This document shows, one piece after another, positions 10,596-21,240 of a stretch of 64,000 nucleotides of DNA. Numbering within the stretch: position 1 is the stretch's first letter; every line of letters begins with the position of its first letter. The stretch is taken from positions 4,903,001-4,967,000 of the forward strand of contig NC_060022.1 of assembly GCF_021134715.1 (NCBI RefSeq), read 5' to 3'. Origin of the DNA: Daphnia pulex (lineage: Eukaryota > Arthropoda > Branchiopoda > Diplostraca > Daphniidae). A model generated the notes under the pieces. The model was not told where the DNA came from, made no database searches, and worked only from the letters and a program-made list of their open reading frames with translations. A program made the translations under genes and the position numbers.

Positions 10596-13450
10596 CTTTA
10601 CTGAACAAAATGCTCCATTCAATGTAAATGCTGAGTCAAAAAATGTGAAATCATACATATAATTAGCAGTGTCGAAACAGTGCATTTATTTGTTATTTTT
10701 CCAGTTTTAACAGGACTCGCACAGGTTTTCTTCAGCATATATCTAATTTCGACATCTCAAGGCAGCGCTGAGGCGAATTTCTAATCAGATGATCAAAATT
10801 CAACATTTTCTTGTTACTTTTGCGGTTTTGCAATTCATCATCATAGTGATGAATAATTATAAGCAACGGCACGAATTCATCGGTGTAAGACAATCGATTA
10901 CGAGATTGCTTTAGACTTGATAACAAACGTTGGATTTTTATTATTATTTATTAGTAGTAGCCTACAACACGAAAAAATGAGAAAAGTATGATCTTCAGAT
11001 ACAGTTAGGAATTAATCAAGATGGATCAGTGAACATCTGAACAAACGTTTGATATCGTGTAAATTCTTTTTTTTTGTTTGCTTTATTAAGAAGATAAAGC
11101 AAGGCAGTGAAAAGTCAATTGTGAGGGGAGGGACACGTAAATTAATTTTGGTGAGATCAGATGCAGTGGTGATGTTTGTTGAGTGACTGATGAGTGCATC
11201 TTGATGTGGATATGGGTAAAGTTACAATATTTTCACTAACTATTCCCTTTAAAATAACATTTTTCCCACAAAATGGAAATACCTACTCCCTAACCAGCAA
11301 CCGCAGCAACCAGCTAGCTTGTGAATTTCGTTTTCCGCAAAAAATTTTTTGTTGTTGATGCATTTGCATTATTCGAAGGGAATAACGAGTTGGCAACCCT
11401 GTTGGTTTTCTTCTTAGTCATACGACTCAGTCTCAAGTCGCATTAACTATTCAACCGTTGACAGAATATGTTGGAACTCTGTGGGCTGTTCATGGGTAAG
11501 AACTAAGAACTAAGAAATCTTATTGTCTCTTTTAATATGCAAATGTGATGTGTAGTTGTTGATTGTCATTGTTGGAATGAGGAGTTGTGCGTCATTTGAA
11601 AAATGTAATAACAAATTTAAACCAGTTGAAACAATTGTCCAGTCAAGAGATGATTCTCCATGGTTTCTGAAATCAAAAGTCAAAAGGTTGACAACATTGC
11701 TTGAACTAGTGCAAACTGATGACCAGTAAGTATATTTGTTAGTGACTGTGAGATGTGTAACTGACACATGTGAGAATTTTAGTTACCATTTAGAGTGATA
11801 TCATTTAAAATATTTCAATCTATACTGATAAAGTCTATTTTTTCTGTGTTTTAGTAGATGAAAAATGTTGACCAGTGAGTGAAAAATCGCATACTGTGTG
11901 CAGATCATGAGATGTACCACACTGTGTTATGGAAGTGCCGGGTAGTGCCCACTTTGCCAGTAGCCATTATTGTGTCCTGCAAACAAAGGTATATCATATG
12001 TGTCATTTTGTTGTTGGTCTATGTTAAACCATGCTGATGACATGCTTAGGACACCTAAATATTTACCATGATTGATGCTAATTCTGAATGAAACAAATTT
12101 GAGCTTGAAAAGGACTCCTGTTGGTAGTGCAAATTAATGGTTTACTACCAAACACTAAACAGGTGCTGAAAGGTGGTTACAAGTTGCATGACGTGTCTTC
12201 CGCGGTGTTTTACTGGATCGCCCAACTTGGTGTTTGCGTATAAGCCGGTCGGAGGCCTTCGTGATTTGGTGTGGACTGGTTCGTAGTTGGACTACTTGGC
12301 GTGTCTTTGTAAAGGTATTGCATGTTTTATGCTAATCCATTCGAGCCTCAGAGTCACCGGTTTGACGTATGCCTAGGATTCCGGTGCTAGAGGATCTCGT
12401 AAAGTAAAGGCCTAACCATTTATGCTCGATCACATTATTCGTTTCAGTGATCGATCACCTCGGTTTGATACATGTGGTCGCTGCGATTGGAGTTCACTAA
12501 TCATTGTATGTTCTTAAGGGTGTTGGTGTTATTCTGCTGTCCGATGTTCTCTCGCGATACGTAAATCGATATATCTACCATGCCTGATGTGAGTTTCGTT
12601 TGTGGCATTGGTATTTTGACTACAAGTGATGATAATCTCAAGAGCCAATTTATTTATATGAGTATAAGTGAAATTGAATGATAGGACTGAATAAGATATT
12701 TGTTGTTGTTCTCAAGCACCATGAAGGTGGAATCTAATCATTTCGTCTATCTTTAGGTATGATCGTGTATTGCGGTTTCGTGGACGTAAATGGTAAACAA
12801 GTATTTTTTGACAACCATTTTTAAAAAATTGTGTGGACCTTTTTCCAGATATCTTTTGTTTAAAAATGGTAATTTTTCCTTGGATTCTTTAAAGTTGTGA
12901 ATGTAAATTATTTGTATTATATATTATATTTATTATATATTTACTTGCAATTTTCATCTGATTTTGTAGTATGCTAAGACTGCTGTACATTTAGCCACAA
13001 CGTCGTCTCTTCTCTCTTGCTATACATGAACATCTGCTGCGCCACCAACCAAAGTAATTATATTGATCTAGTTTCTAACCGTTAAGCTATAGATTTAGTT
13101 CTTTTATTTCTAGACCTTTTGCTTCTCTTTTTGTAGGATTCTCAATTATCAAGTTTATTTTCCCTATTTTTGAACTTTTTCTTTATTTGTAAGTTTGCCA
13201 ACAGTTGATTCTTTTTTAACATAAAAAAAAATAGTTGTTATGTTACGTTTCTCGATGGTAATAGAATTTTTTCAAGTATAGGATTACCAGGCAGATGAGA
13301 AGCTGAGCTTATTCGTAGCAGTCCAATTTGCGTATGGATTTGTTGAAGCCGGCCAGTGAAAACTCTGATATTGAGCTGTTGCAGTCGTTAGTTCTGGTGT
13401 TATCCTGAAGGGCTAAAGAGCTCTATTCTTCATGTCTTACGGGAGTGATC
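10596..13450. other. Non-coding stretch with scattered splice-like sites
   Basis: No frame longer than about 85 codons and no recognisable domain. Several segments end at good donor sites (for example near 12317 and 12756) and are relatively GC-rich against AT-rich flanks, as expected of exons of a spliced non-coding RNA. An AT-only tract lies at about 12915-12945. Exon connectivity cannot be fixed from sequence alone. Confidence 0.3.
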
Positions 13451-13632
13451 ATGTCTGAATCGATGTGTGATTTTAATGTATGTCAATTTAAAGTTAATAT
13501 TTGGATTTTCCCTGTTTTAACCTATTTTACCAGGATGTAGAAGTTAAGCCTGAAAAATGCAGACCAGGAGAAGGATATTTAATTGTGGGGATTTTAAAAT
13601 CTCTTGAAGCCATTCAGGATGGTGGTGATTGA
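13451..13632 (+). CDS. Possible 41-residue spliced micropeptide
   Basis: An ATG at 13451 opens nine codons (MSESMCDFN) to a GTATGT donor at 13478. A CAG acceptor at 13531-13533, after a pyrimidine-rich tract, resumes in the same phase and runs 32 codons (DVEVKPEKCRPGEGYLIVG…) to TGA at 13630-13632. Both pieces are open and the sites are good, but the product is short, resembles no family I know, and could be chance within a non-coding transcript. Confidence 0.25.
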
Positions 13633-16600
13633 CAAAGGAGCTATAACCTACAAGACGTAAACTTAAGGAAATTGCTACCGGAATTCTCCACAAACGGTAA
13701 TTTTTTAAGGGATTGTTAGTTTTACTTAATAGTAATTAATGTTTCTTAAATTATTCAATCTCTTAAACATACCTTTTCTTGTTTGGAATATTTAATCAAT
13801 TAACTGCTTTTGATTCATTGAAATTATAATTCCGATAAGAAGTTTTTAAACTTTAGCTAAAAGCATCTGAAATATTCCTGCTGGTTTCTTTGACAAATAT
13901 GTATGCCTGCAAATATATAAAATGTTTTTCTTTAATAGGATTTGTTATAGCAAGTTTAAGTTGAAGCTGTTTGATGTTGCAATTTAATGCAGAACATTCT
14001 TTCTTACCACCTTGCTAACTGCAAAAATTGAAAAGCTGTCTTTTTTTCACATCTACAACAACTTGTAGTTGTTTTGTCTTATATCTGATTTGTTTCATAG
14101 GTTTTCTCACTGTTGATATTTAAGGTACGACTGAAATTGTCTGGCTTTGTAGTCTAAATTGCAGCTAACAGCTTGTTTGAAAAATATGTCAACAAAATTG
14201 ATTTCAAATGGATGTTTTCTACAAATCTTATTATTACGTGGTTTTGTTTTATTTGTAACCATCGCTTCTCGCCAGTTATTAAAGATTTGTAACACATTTT
14301 ATAAAATATTTATTTATTTTATAATTAACAAAAATTGCGCATCTTCATTTTGTGTGTGAATGTTTTAAAAGCGTAGTTAAATAAAATGAATTGGTTAAAT
14401 CAATGTAAACCGCGTATTTTAACTTTGTTAATACATACGTATACTAGGCAGTTGGTATTCCAGCAAATCAACATCAACCGACTTGCAGGTACCGTCAATC
14501 AAGGACGGGGGAAGACACTATCTTGATTGACTCCGACAAAGAATATTACTTGGCCAGCGAAGAAGAGAGAGGTGTGCCCAGTTTTGCTAGGGAGCGCTTA
14601 GTCATAGTCATATTTCTGGTTAGACTAATGACCCTCCATTTTTCATCAAATTATGAGCCTTCCAAGTAGTCCCCGCTCGACCAGCGCCCTCCTGGTTAGT
14701 ACGTACAGCGAGTGAGTGACCACCGGCGGGAGTTGGTTTTTGGTTAGTAACTAAGGGAAACGGGGCCACAGAAAAGAAGGGAGCCCAGATATGCACTTGT
14801 AATTTATCTACATCTACACAAATTATCAGTCTCCCATTCCAGAAATCTCTCATCGGTTTCCAAAACAGAGGAGAGGGATTAACCTGAAAGGAGAAAGGTA
14901 AATCCAATAAAAAGAATTTATAACCATATTGTAGTGACAGAAAGCAATACCTCAAATCTATCAATTTTACATTGTCCTCCTAAATTAGAACTAAGTGGCG
15001 ATCACCACAAAATCTTTGAGTGGCAGCATTTTCTTGCTGTTGTGACACAAAGTAGATAGCAAAGAATTGGATCTGGCGAAGGCATCAATATCTTGAAGAT
15101 TTACAAAATCTTGACAGGGAAAAGTTCATGTGAACATTATAAACCTTAAAGAACACAGTTAATTAAGATAAATTTTGGTAAAATAACTAACTTGCAACAG
15201 AAATTGTTTAGCTTCAGAAGACACAGCTTGCGAGCTTGCATTATTGGATTAGACAATTTTATTTCTACTGTCACGAGCACCTTGGCCAGGTAAGCAGGTA
15301 CACGAAAACTTCACCTGAAACTATTGAAAACATTAGTCAAGAATGCAGTAAGAATCATTGGATAAGGATTGTGTTATCTATTACTTAAAAACAGTTAACT
15401 CATTATCCGATCTCCGTTGTTTAATTTTTTAATTTGTTTTGATTTTTGAAGGGACTTTTGAAAGTTACGAGGTGTAATGTGTAATGTCATGTATATGCGC
15501 GACTGTGATTGTGCAACCAACATAAGATTCAAAACTCATTACTAGATGTCGCCACTTTCGTTCTTGTTGTTTCTATGTTATGAGACGAGGCGAAATGGGC
15601 GAAAGAAAATTGTTGCTTATATTCCTGTGATTTCAAATAGGCCTACCAAATTGAACTTCGTATCTTATGTAGGTATATCTTAACCTAGTTTCCTTATTTT
15701 CATATTATACCAACTTATTTCTTCAAATTTTAGATGCATAGCTACTGTCAGTCATCCCAACAAGTTGACTTAGCGCTCAGTCACTTACCATTCCATTAGA
15801 TCCTCATGCTGTCAAAAGCCTAACACTCATGTTTGAAGCACACATATAGTGGTATACAAATGTGTGGAGCTAAGGCATTTTCCCATTACTGCTACCACAC
15901 CAACCACACTACGTCAAATGCCTTACGAAATCATCACCCAAATGATAAAGGTAAGCATCAATATCACCTATCACCACGCTATTGTAATACTTCATAACAT
16001 TTTCTTTAGCATCAGGAAATTTATCCCACCCGAGGAGTAATGCAGTTGGTTGCTGTAATTCCATTATTATGGTCTTTCATCATGAACATTTCAGTGTGTT
16101 TCTTAGAAAAGGTAAAGATTGATATGCTTTTTAATTTTTATATTTTATTAATGTAACATTTTTTTACAGAGCACGCAAGATTCCCACGGACATCCTTGAG
16201 CCAATGCTGGATTTTGTCCATGACAGAAGAGGGACTTCCACCAACAATCTGCTTCATCCTTATCTTCAAGACTCATCCAGCTTTACTGCTTCAGTGCTTC
16301 TTATGCTGCTAGTCCTGCTACACAACTTTTCTTGCTTCACTAGCGAGTTGGATCACTTCAGTTTCTGTGACACACCTGCAGTCACTCACCACGGGATTAT
16401 GGCCAGGTACCGGACAATTGACTTATTTTCGTAGATTATCTACTAGTAATCTATTTGCGTTAAACTCTCTGTCTATAATAATTCCAAAATCAGGCCCTTC
16501 TTGCGCGCAAAAGTGTTACTTAGACTTAGAAGTGTTTCTTTTTTCTAACGCTAGATGGCTTTCAGCTGTCAAAACAGTCAGTTTCAGTTACTTTGCAAAT

Positions 16601-16712
16601 CTCTAAACATTTATCGGCGGCTATTGTGTGGAAATTTTTTAGTGAAAACTGATGATAACTAGTCCACCAACAAAGCTCACTTGTTAGATTTTTAATAATG
16701 TGTTTTTTTTTC
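13633..16712. other. Unassigned, partly splice-like region
   Basis: No recognisable gene. Around 15849-16428 three consecutive segments are bounded by good GT-AG sites (donor 15950, acceptor 16010, donor 16111, acceptor 16170, donor about 16407), so a spliced transcript on the plus strand is plausible. The last segment has a long open frame (LEPMLDFVHDRRGTS…) that cannot be continued cleanly in phase across the others. A short acidic frame (14500-14570, GEDTILIDSDKEYYLASEEE) follows a possible acceptor and may be a coding remnant. Otherwise nothing identified. Confidence 0.3.
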
Positions 16713-16713
16713 T

Positions 16714-17022
16714 ACTTCCGGTTTTCTCATTTCAGTCAGTAGTTTAGTAAATATTCATCTAACGTACTAAATAACCACATATTCGTGATCTTCGTCGAAT
16801 TTGTGGTAAAGTTCATGTTTTGTTTTTTACGTACGAGTACTTCCGGTTTCGAGAATTTTCCTGAACTATAGTTCAGGAAAATTCTCGATTTTGGCCAAAT
16901 TTTGGATTTCGTTTAAATCACACTTAATCGACCCCAAATTTCATGGAGATCACGAATATGTGGTTTAATTTGACGACAGCTCAATGGTTGAGGTGCTGTG
17001 GTCACTTCCGGTATACTTCCGG
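16714..17022. promoter_or_regulatory. Four ETS/GABP-type motifs around the hairpin
   Basis: ACTTCCGG, the complement of the ETS consensus CCGGAAGT, occurs exactly at 16714-16721, 16839-16846, 17004-17011 and 17015-17022. Whether these are real binding sites or simply part of a repeat's sequence cannot be told here. Confidence 0.4.
16773..16965. repeat. Concentric inverted repeat (long hairpin)
   Basis: Perfect 19-bp arms at 16773-16791 and 16947-16965 surround a perfect 38-bp palindrome at 16850-16887. Both have the same centre (about 16869), so this is one foldback of about 193 bp with imperfect pairing between. It may be a miniature foldback transposon or a hairpin RNA source; no target-site duplication was certain. 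Confidence 0.8.
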
Positions 17023-17317
17023 AATTTTTTTTAAAAGACTAGCAAGTGAACTTTGTTTTGCCAATATTGTTAGGTAGATTTTAAGCAATTTAAAGCGCGC
17101 CTTTGAAGTTTTGAGCGATGCGACTACTATGTAACTTTTATTGGCATGTAACTTAATAAGAATTGTTTTGTCATTATTCAGGTAATGCAGAGGAGACGCC
17201 GAGAAGATAGATTTTCTCATCTTTAAAAATCGTTGGAAAATCGTCACCGGCCTCCGCGACTCGTCATCAACGTGGATCATCGTATTGTTGGTATTATTTC
17301 GTTTGTGTTAGTGTTAG

Positions 17318-17651
17318 TTAACCCGTTGGCTGCCACGCCTTTGTTCTCCCCTAGCTCCTTAGCACGGGCCGCGCTGTTCGGTCTCGTGGTTTACATGCCG
17401 CGGGGTCGGACAGTCGCACCAGCCCCAGATTCGCCGAAAGGCCCTGTTAGGCAATGCACCATAGGGACTTCCCCCTTTTCGATACGGTGATGGATTCTAG
17501 AGGTTGTGCATTCCATCTTCTCCTGTCACCGTGTCAGCCCGGACTTGTCAGCGATGGCAAGTCCCACTTTGGTCATGGATCCTTCAGACGTGGCGCGTAG
17601 AGTAGTAGAGAGCAACCTACGGGTTGTATGGCGTGGCAGCCAACGGGTTAA
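17318..17651. mobile_element. piggyBac-type MITE (non-autonomous)
   Basis: A TTAA at 17318-17321 is followed by CCCGTTGGCTGCCACGCC (17322-17339), and its exact complement at 17630-17647 is followed by TTAA at 17648-17651. TTAA target duplications and inverted repeats starting CCC are diagnostic of the piggyBac superfamily. The interior (about 290 bp) is GC-richer than its surroundings and encodes no transposase, so it would have moved using an enzyme supplied elsewhere. The perfect 18-bp termini suggest a fairly recent insertion. Open frames crossing it (17233-17490 and 17506-17760) are artefacts of its composition. Confidence 0.88.
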
Positions 17652-17658
17652 CTTAAGT

Positions 17659-17701
17659 GTGTGTATGTATGTATGTATGTATGTATGTATGTATGTATGT
17701 G
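17659..17701. repeat. (GTAT)n microsatellite
   Basis: About nine to ten uninterrupted TGTA/GTAT units directly beside the MITE. Confidence 0.95.
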
Positions 17702-17958
17702 ATTGTAAAATGTGGTGGAATTGTGGGTGGAGGTGGGAAAATAAAGCAATTCCTTTTTAAGTTTTTTGTTTGTTGTGTCTTATAATAAAATAATGTTTAG
17801 CACTTGACTTGTATATTTCTTATAACTTTGAAGTTTTACACAAGTTAAAGGCAAGTGACTGATCATCTCCAGACTTTTGAAATAAACTTCTATGAGGAAT
17901 CAAATACTATCTGCAACTCCTTTGTTACACCAACTTAAGTTAAAAACAGAGCTGTTAA

Positions 17959-18201
17959 CATTGCAAATCTTTAGTAAACACTATACAGTACGTCTCTTTC
18001 GTAACTTGCCCTGTAAATGAAGTTCGTCCAAACACTATAAAATGTCTGAATGCAGACCGACTAGAGCAAATCACCTCCAACATGCGAAATAGGAAAGATC
18101 CAACAAAAATCAGAATACGTCGCAAAGTCAAAAGGCTTTTAGGTGCCAAGAGAAGTCGTAAAAAATTATTACCCAGATATAATAATTTATTTTCTCATTA
18201 A
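17959..18201 (+). other. Coding-like remnant
   Basis: An 80-codon open frame without an early ATG ends at TAA 18199-18201. The C-terminal half is strongly basic (MRNRKDPTKIRIRRKVKRLL). A possible acceptor (ATCTTTAG) precedes it near 17971-17978, so it could be the last exon of an unseen gene or a gene fragment. No family recognised. Confidence 0.2.
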
Positions 18202-18230
18202 AGATCAACAATTCCCAGTGACTAGTAACT

Positions 18231-19260
18231 ATAAGATATGACTGTGTAAGTTGGAGAAGCGTAGGTTGTGGTGTAATATTCAGGTGCCTCAGTAGTTAGT
18301 GTAGTTACTCGGGGCAGAGTAAGACTTCGGAGATTCGGTGTAGTAGCTGAGTGTAGCATAGGTTGTGGTAATTCGAGCTTCAGTGAAGTATTTCGGTTCA
18401 ACGAAATACGAAGAGACGGCGATTGTGTAGGAAGTTGAGGCTACGTAATACTTGGCCGCCTCGGTTTTGATTATGTAGCTCGGGGCAGAGTAGTTTTTGG
18501 GCGCATCTGTGTAGTATTCGACCGTTTTTGTGGTGTAATACTTGGAACCTCGGTGTAGGAACTGGGAACAGTGTAGTACTTGCAAACATCGGTGTAGTAA
18601 GCTAGCGCAGCATACGTAGTGGTGTAGTACTTCGGTGCCTTGATGGTGTAGTGTTTCACAGCCTCGGTGTAGTATTCGACCATTTGGTAGTGTTGCTCGG
18701 GGAAGAATAATCGAGAATAATACTTCAGGGCTTCGGTGTAGTAGCTCGGGCCAGTGTAAGTTTAAGTGTAATAATCTGGAGCCTCCTTGGTGGTGTAGTA
18801 CCGGTTCAATACGCTGGGGCAGCATACGTGTAGAACTCCGGAGACTTGGTGGTGTAGTACTTGGGAGGCTCTATGTAGTACTCAGGATCTTTGGTGATGT
18901 AGCTCGGGGCATCATAAGTTGTGATGTAATACTCTGGAGCCTTGGTGTACTAGTTGGGGGCCTCGGTGTAGTAACTGGTCGTTGCGTATCATGTTGTGGT
19001 TGGTTAGTAAGACGGCGGCGTTGTTCTTAAATATCCGACATTCCCAGGAGACATCGGTACACTCGTGGTCGACCCAACCATCAACGATACAACATCCAAC
19101 AGCAGCACAACACCATAGTAATCTAAAAAATTAACAGTTCAAAAATAGACTGAATTAAAAAAGGTCATATCAAATTATCAACTAGAAACGAGATAGAATT
19201 GATTCACGACTCGAAATATAAATGAATAATTACCCATGAATGCGAATTGGTTTTCCTTAG
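18231..19260 (-). pseudogene. Tyr-rich secreted (YYT-repeat) protein gene, degenerate copy A
   Basis: Read on the minus strand, 18985-18231 encodes repeated units of the type YYTEAPKYYT, TTTYAAPSYYTE and SYYTESPKSYSAPS, but the repeat passes between all three frames, so at least two frame changes are needed. Upstream, an exon beginning at 19122 after a TTTTTTAG acceptor encodes VVSLMVGSTTSVPMSP, the end of a secretory signal peptide with its cleavage region, but its frame soon ends. A probable first exon with a donor lies near 19235-19260. Such Tyr-rich proteins occur in crustacean cuticle or attachment secretions; that role is inference. Frame changes could also reflect hypervariable repeats or assembly errors. 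Confidence 0.65.
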
Positions 19261-19810
19261 ATGGTGTAGTACTTCGGAGCTTCAGTGTAGCGGTTGGGGG
19301 CAGTGTAACACTCGGGGGCGATGATGGTGTAGTAAACAGGAGCCTCTGTTGTAGCTCGGAGCAGAGTAATGTTTAGGTTACTCGGTGTAGTAAACTGGAG
19401 TAGCATAAGTCCTTGTGTAATATTCAGCCTTTTCGGTGTAGTAGTTGGAAGTCCCGGTGTAGTAACAGGTCGTTACTTGTTGTGTAGTAAGACAGCAGCG
19501 TTGTGGCTTGGTATCCGCCATACCCAGGGAACACCGGTACACCAGTGGTCAACTCGGCAAGCAACGATACAACATTCAACAGCAGCACAAAGCCAGTTAA
19601 CTAGATAATTGAAAATATCAACATATCAATATTCAATTATAAGTGACACACAAACAAATAGGAAAAATGAGAATGGTTACAAGCACTAGTTGAACAAAAT
19701 AATATTTAACTATCATTGATAATTGGAAGAGTGCAATTGTTGTCGGGTCGGAGATGCTCACTCAACTTATCTTTATCACCTTCCTTCTCTCCTTTTATAC
19801 GACTTTTTCT
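19257..19810 (-). pseudogene. Tyr-rich secreted protein gene, degenerate copy B
   Basis: Second copy upstream of copy A on the minus strand. The repeat part (about 19480-19257) gives YYTEKAEYYTRTYATPVYYTE and, in other frames, YYTIIAPECYTAPNRYTEAPKYYTI, so it too changes frame. The signal-peptide exon lies at about 19600-19500 after a CTAG acceptor. A TATA promoter is present near 19797 (separate entry). Repeat units and the signal-peptide exon are clearly homologous to copies A, C and D. Confidence 0.6.
19761..19800 (-). promoter_or_regulatory. TATA promoter of copy B
   Basis: On the minus strand TATAAAAGG (19799-19791) precedes an AAGTTGAGTGAGCATC start-like element about 30 bp downstream. 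The same arrangement occurs at copy D. Confidence 0.5.
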
Positions 19811-19890
19811 CAGCCCATTTTACCTCCCAACTCAAACCTTGCGGCAATTCCACCTACTTGATAATGATTTCACACGTTTCTTTATCACCC

Positions 19891-19965
19891 AACCTCTACA
19901 CCAATGAAAAATTCTGACCCAACCTTCACCAATATAAAAATTAACACCACGTGGCTGTCTTAAAT
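19891..19965. repeat. Single copy of the upstream repeat (AACCTCTACACC)
   Basis: Shares AACCTCTACACC and the preceding TTGATAATGAT…CACG stretch with the tandem repeat at 21241-21650. Both lie just upstream of TATA promoters of the Tyr-rich cluster, so the promoter and its upstream DNA were duplicated together. Confidence 0.6.
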
Positions 19966-20459
19966 GTCACTTTATTAACAGAAATTGGCATTGGAGAAAT
20001 TAGAATGATTAAAAAATGACTTTACATGTAAAAAATCAAAAGTCCTTCCACAAGGTCATGTGCTAGTGAAGTCATCAACGCTTCATAAGCTCATAGATTA
20101 TACTATTCAAGAGAATTCTTGCAGAAGATAAACTTGGCAGCCCATAAACCACACATTCCAACACAAAACCCCACATGTTTAAATGCCTTATTGTTATGAA
20201 GAACTTCTCCTTAAAATAAGTCAAAAAGCAATTTTTTTTCTAAGCCAAAATATTTTCCCTACCCTCTGTACTTCAAACACTCACATAAAATTATTCTATA
20301 GTATTTCAGAAATTGTGTGTAGAGACACGAGAGAATTAAAGCAACACCCGTTGGGCCCCCATTTCTGGCTTCACCCCATGCCAACTAAAACATGCTGGAG
20401 GTCTGAAACCGATAGAGAATTTAAAAAAAAAAAAACACTTACTGATTGCAGCAACTGAA
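19966..20459. other. Spacer within the Tyr-rich cluster
   Basis: AT-rich DNA between copies B and C with no recognisable coding repeat. A 12-base A tract lies near 20422-20433. Nothing else identified. Confidence 0.4.
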
Positions 20460-20815
20460 GAATATCTATAATTCAGGGCGTCGTAGAAGCTCGGGGCATC
20501 ATAAGTTGTGGTGTAATTCCCTGGAGCCTTGATAGTGTAATAACCGGCTGAAGCCGTGAAGCGTATGTTGTTGTTGTGTAGTATGGGCGTCGACATTGCG
20601 GTTTGGTATCCGTACAACAAAGACATTGACAAACTAGTGGTCGACCCAGCCATCAACGATACAACATCCGACAGGAGCACATTATAGCTAAATAAACAAT
20701 TAAAAATATTAATATTAATATTCAATAACCGGCATATTAACAAATAGGACAAAGAAGGATTGATAAACACTCAACATAATATTACCTATAACTGCGAACT
20801 GGTTAAACGATGAAC
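20460..20815 (-). pseudogene. Tyr-rich secreted protein gene, short copy C
   Basis: Minus strand: a candidate first exon near 20815-20787 ending in GGTAAT, then an exon from about 20692 encoding VVSLMAGSTTSLSMS and GYQTAMSTP, then AGYYTIKAPGNYTTTYDAPSFYDALNY before a possible donor or end near 20460. Only about one Tyr-rich unit remains, and a stretch in the middle reads better in another frame. It is shorter than copy A and is probably non-functional, though a short secreted peptide cannot be excluded. Confidence 0.5.
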
Positions 20816-20816
20816 A

Positions 20817-21160
20817 ATCCAGTTGGTGATGGGGTTGGTGAAGGAAACATCGGTGCACCAGTGGTCGACCCAGCCATCAACGATACAACAACCAACAGCA
20901 GCACGACGCCATAGTTAAATAAACAAATTATATATTTAAACATTAATATTCAATAGCATTTTAACCCATAGTCATTCTCAAGCCTTAATAATACAAAACT
21001 CTATGTAGAGAAACGGAATGTTTACCAATTGTTGCGAGCTGGTAATGCGATGAAGAAGCCAATTGGTACAGCCATACAGGTAGTTCACAACAGTTGTTGA
21101 CGTGTCGGTGATGCTCACCCAACTGATGCCTGTATCCTTTTCTCTCTCCTTTTATACGAA
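20817..21160 (-). pseudogene. Tyr-rich secreted protein gene, truncated copy D with TATA promoter
   Basis: The TATA box TATAAAAGG (minus, about 21156-21148) is followed about 30 bp later by a TCAGTTG initiator (21126-21120). A first exon runs to a GGTAAAC donor near 21025, and a second exon from about 20930 encodes VVSLMAGSTTGAPM and then FPSPTPSPT. It then runs straight into the first-exon region of copy C with no Tyr-rich body, so the copy is truncated. Confidence 0.55.
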
Positions 21161-21240
21161 TTTTTTTCTTACCCTCACCTCCTAAGCCTTGCGGGTATTT
21201 TACCTGCTTGATAATGATGAAACACGTGTCGTTCTCACCC

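Noticed and set aside
17233-17490. 85-codon frame with a hydrophobic stretch
   Set aside because: It crosses the left end of the piggyBac-type MITE, so it is a composition artefact.
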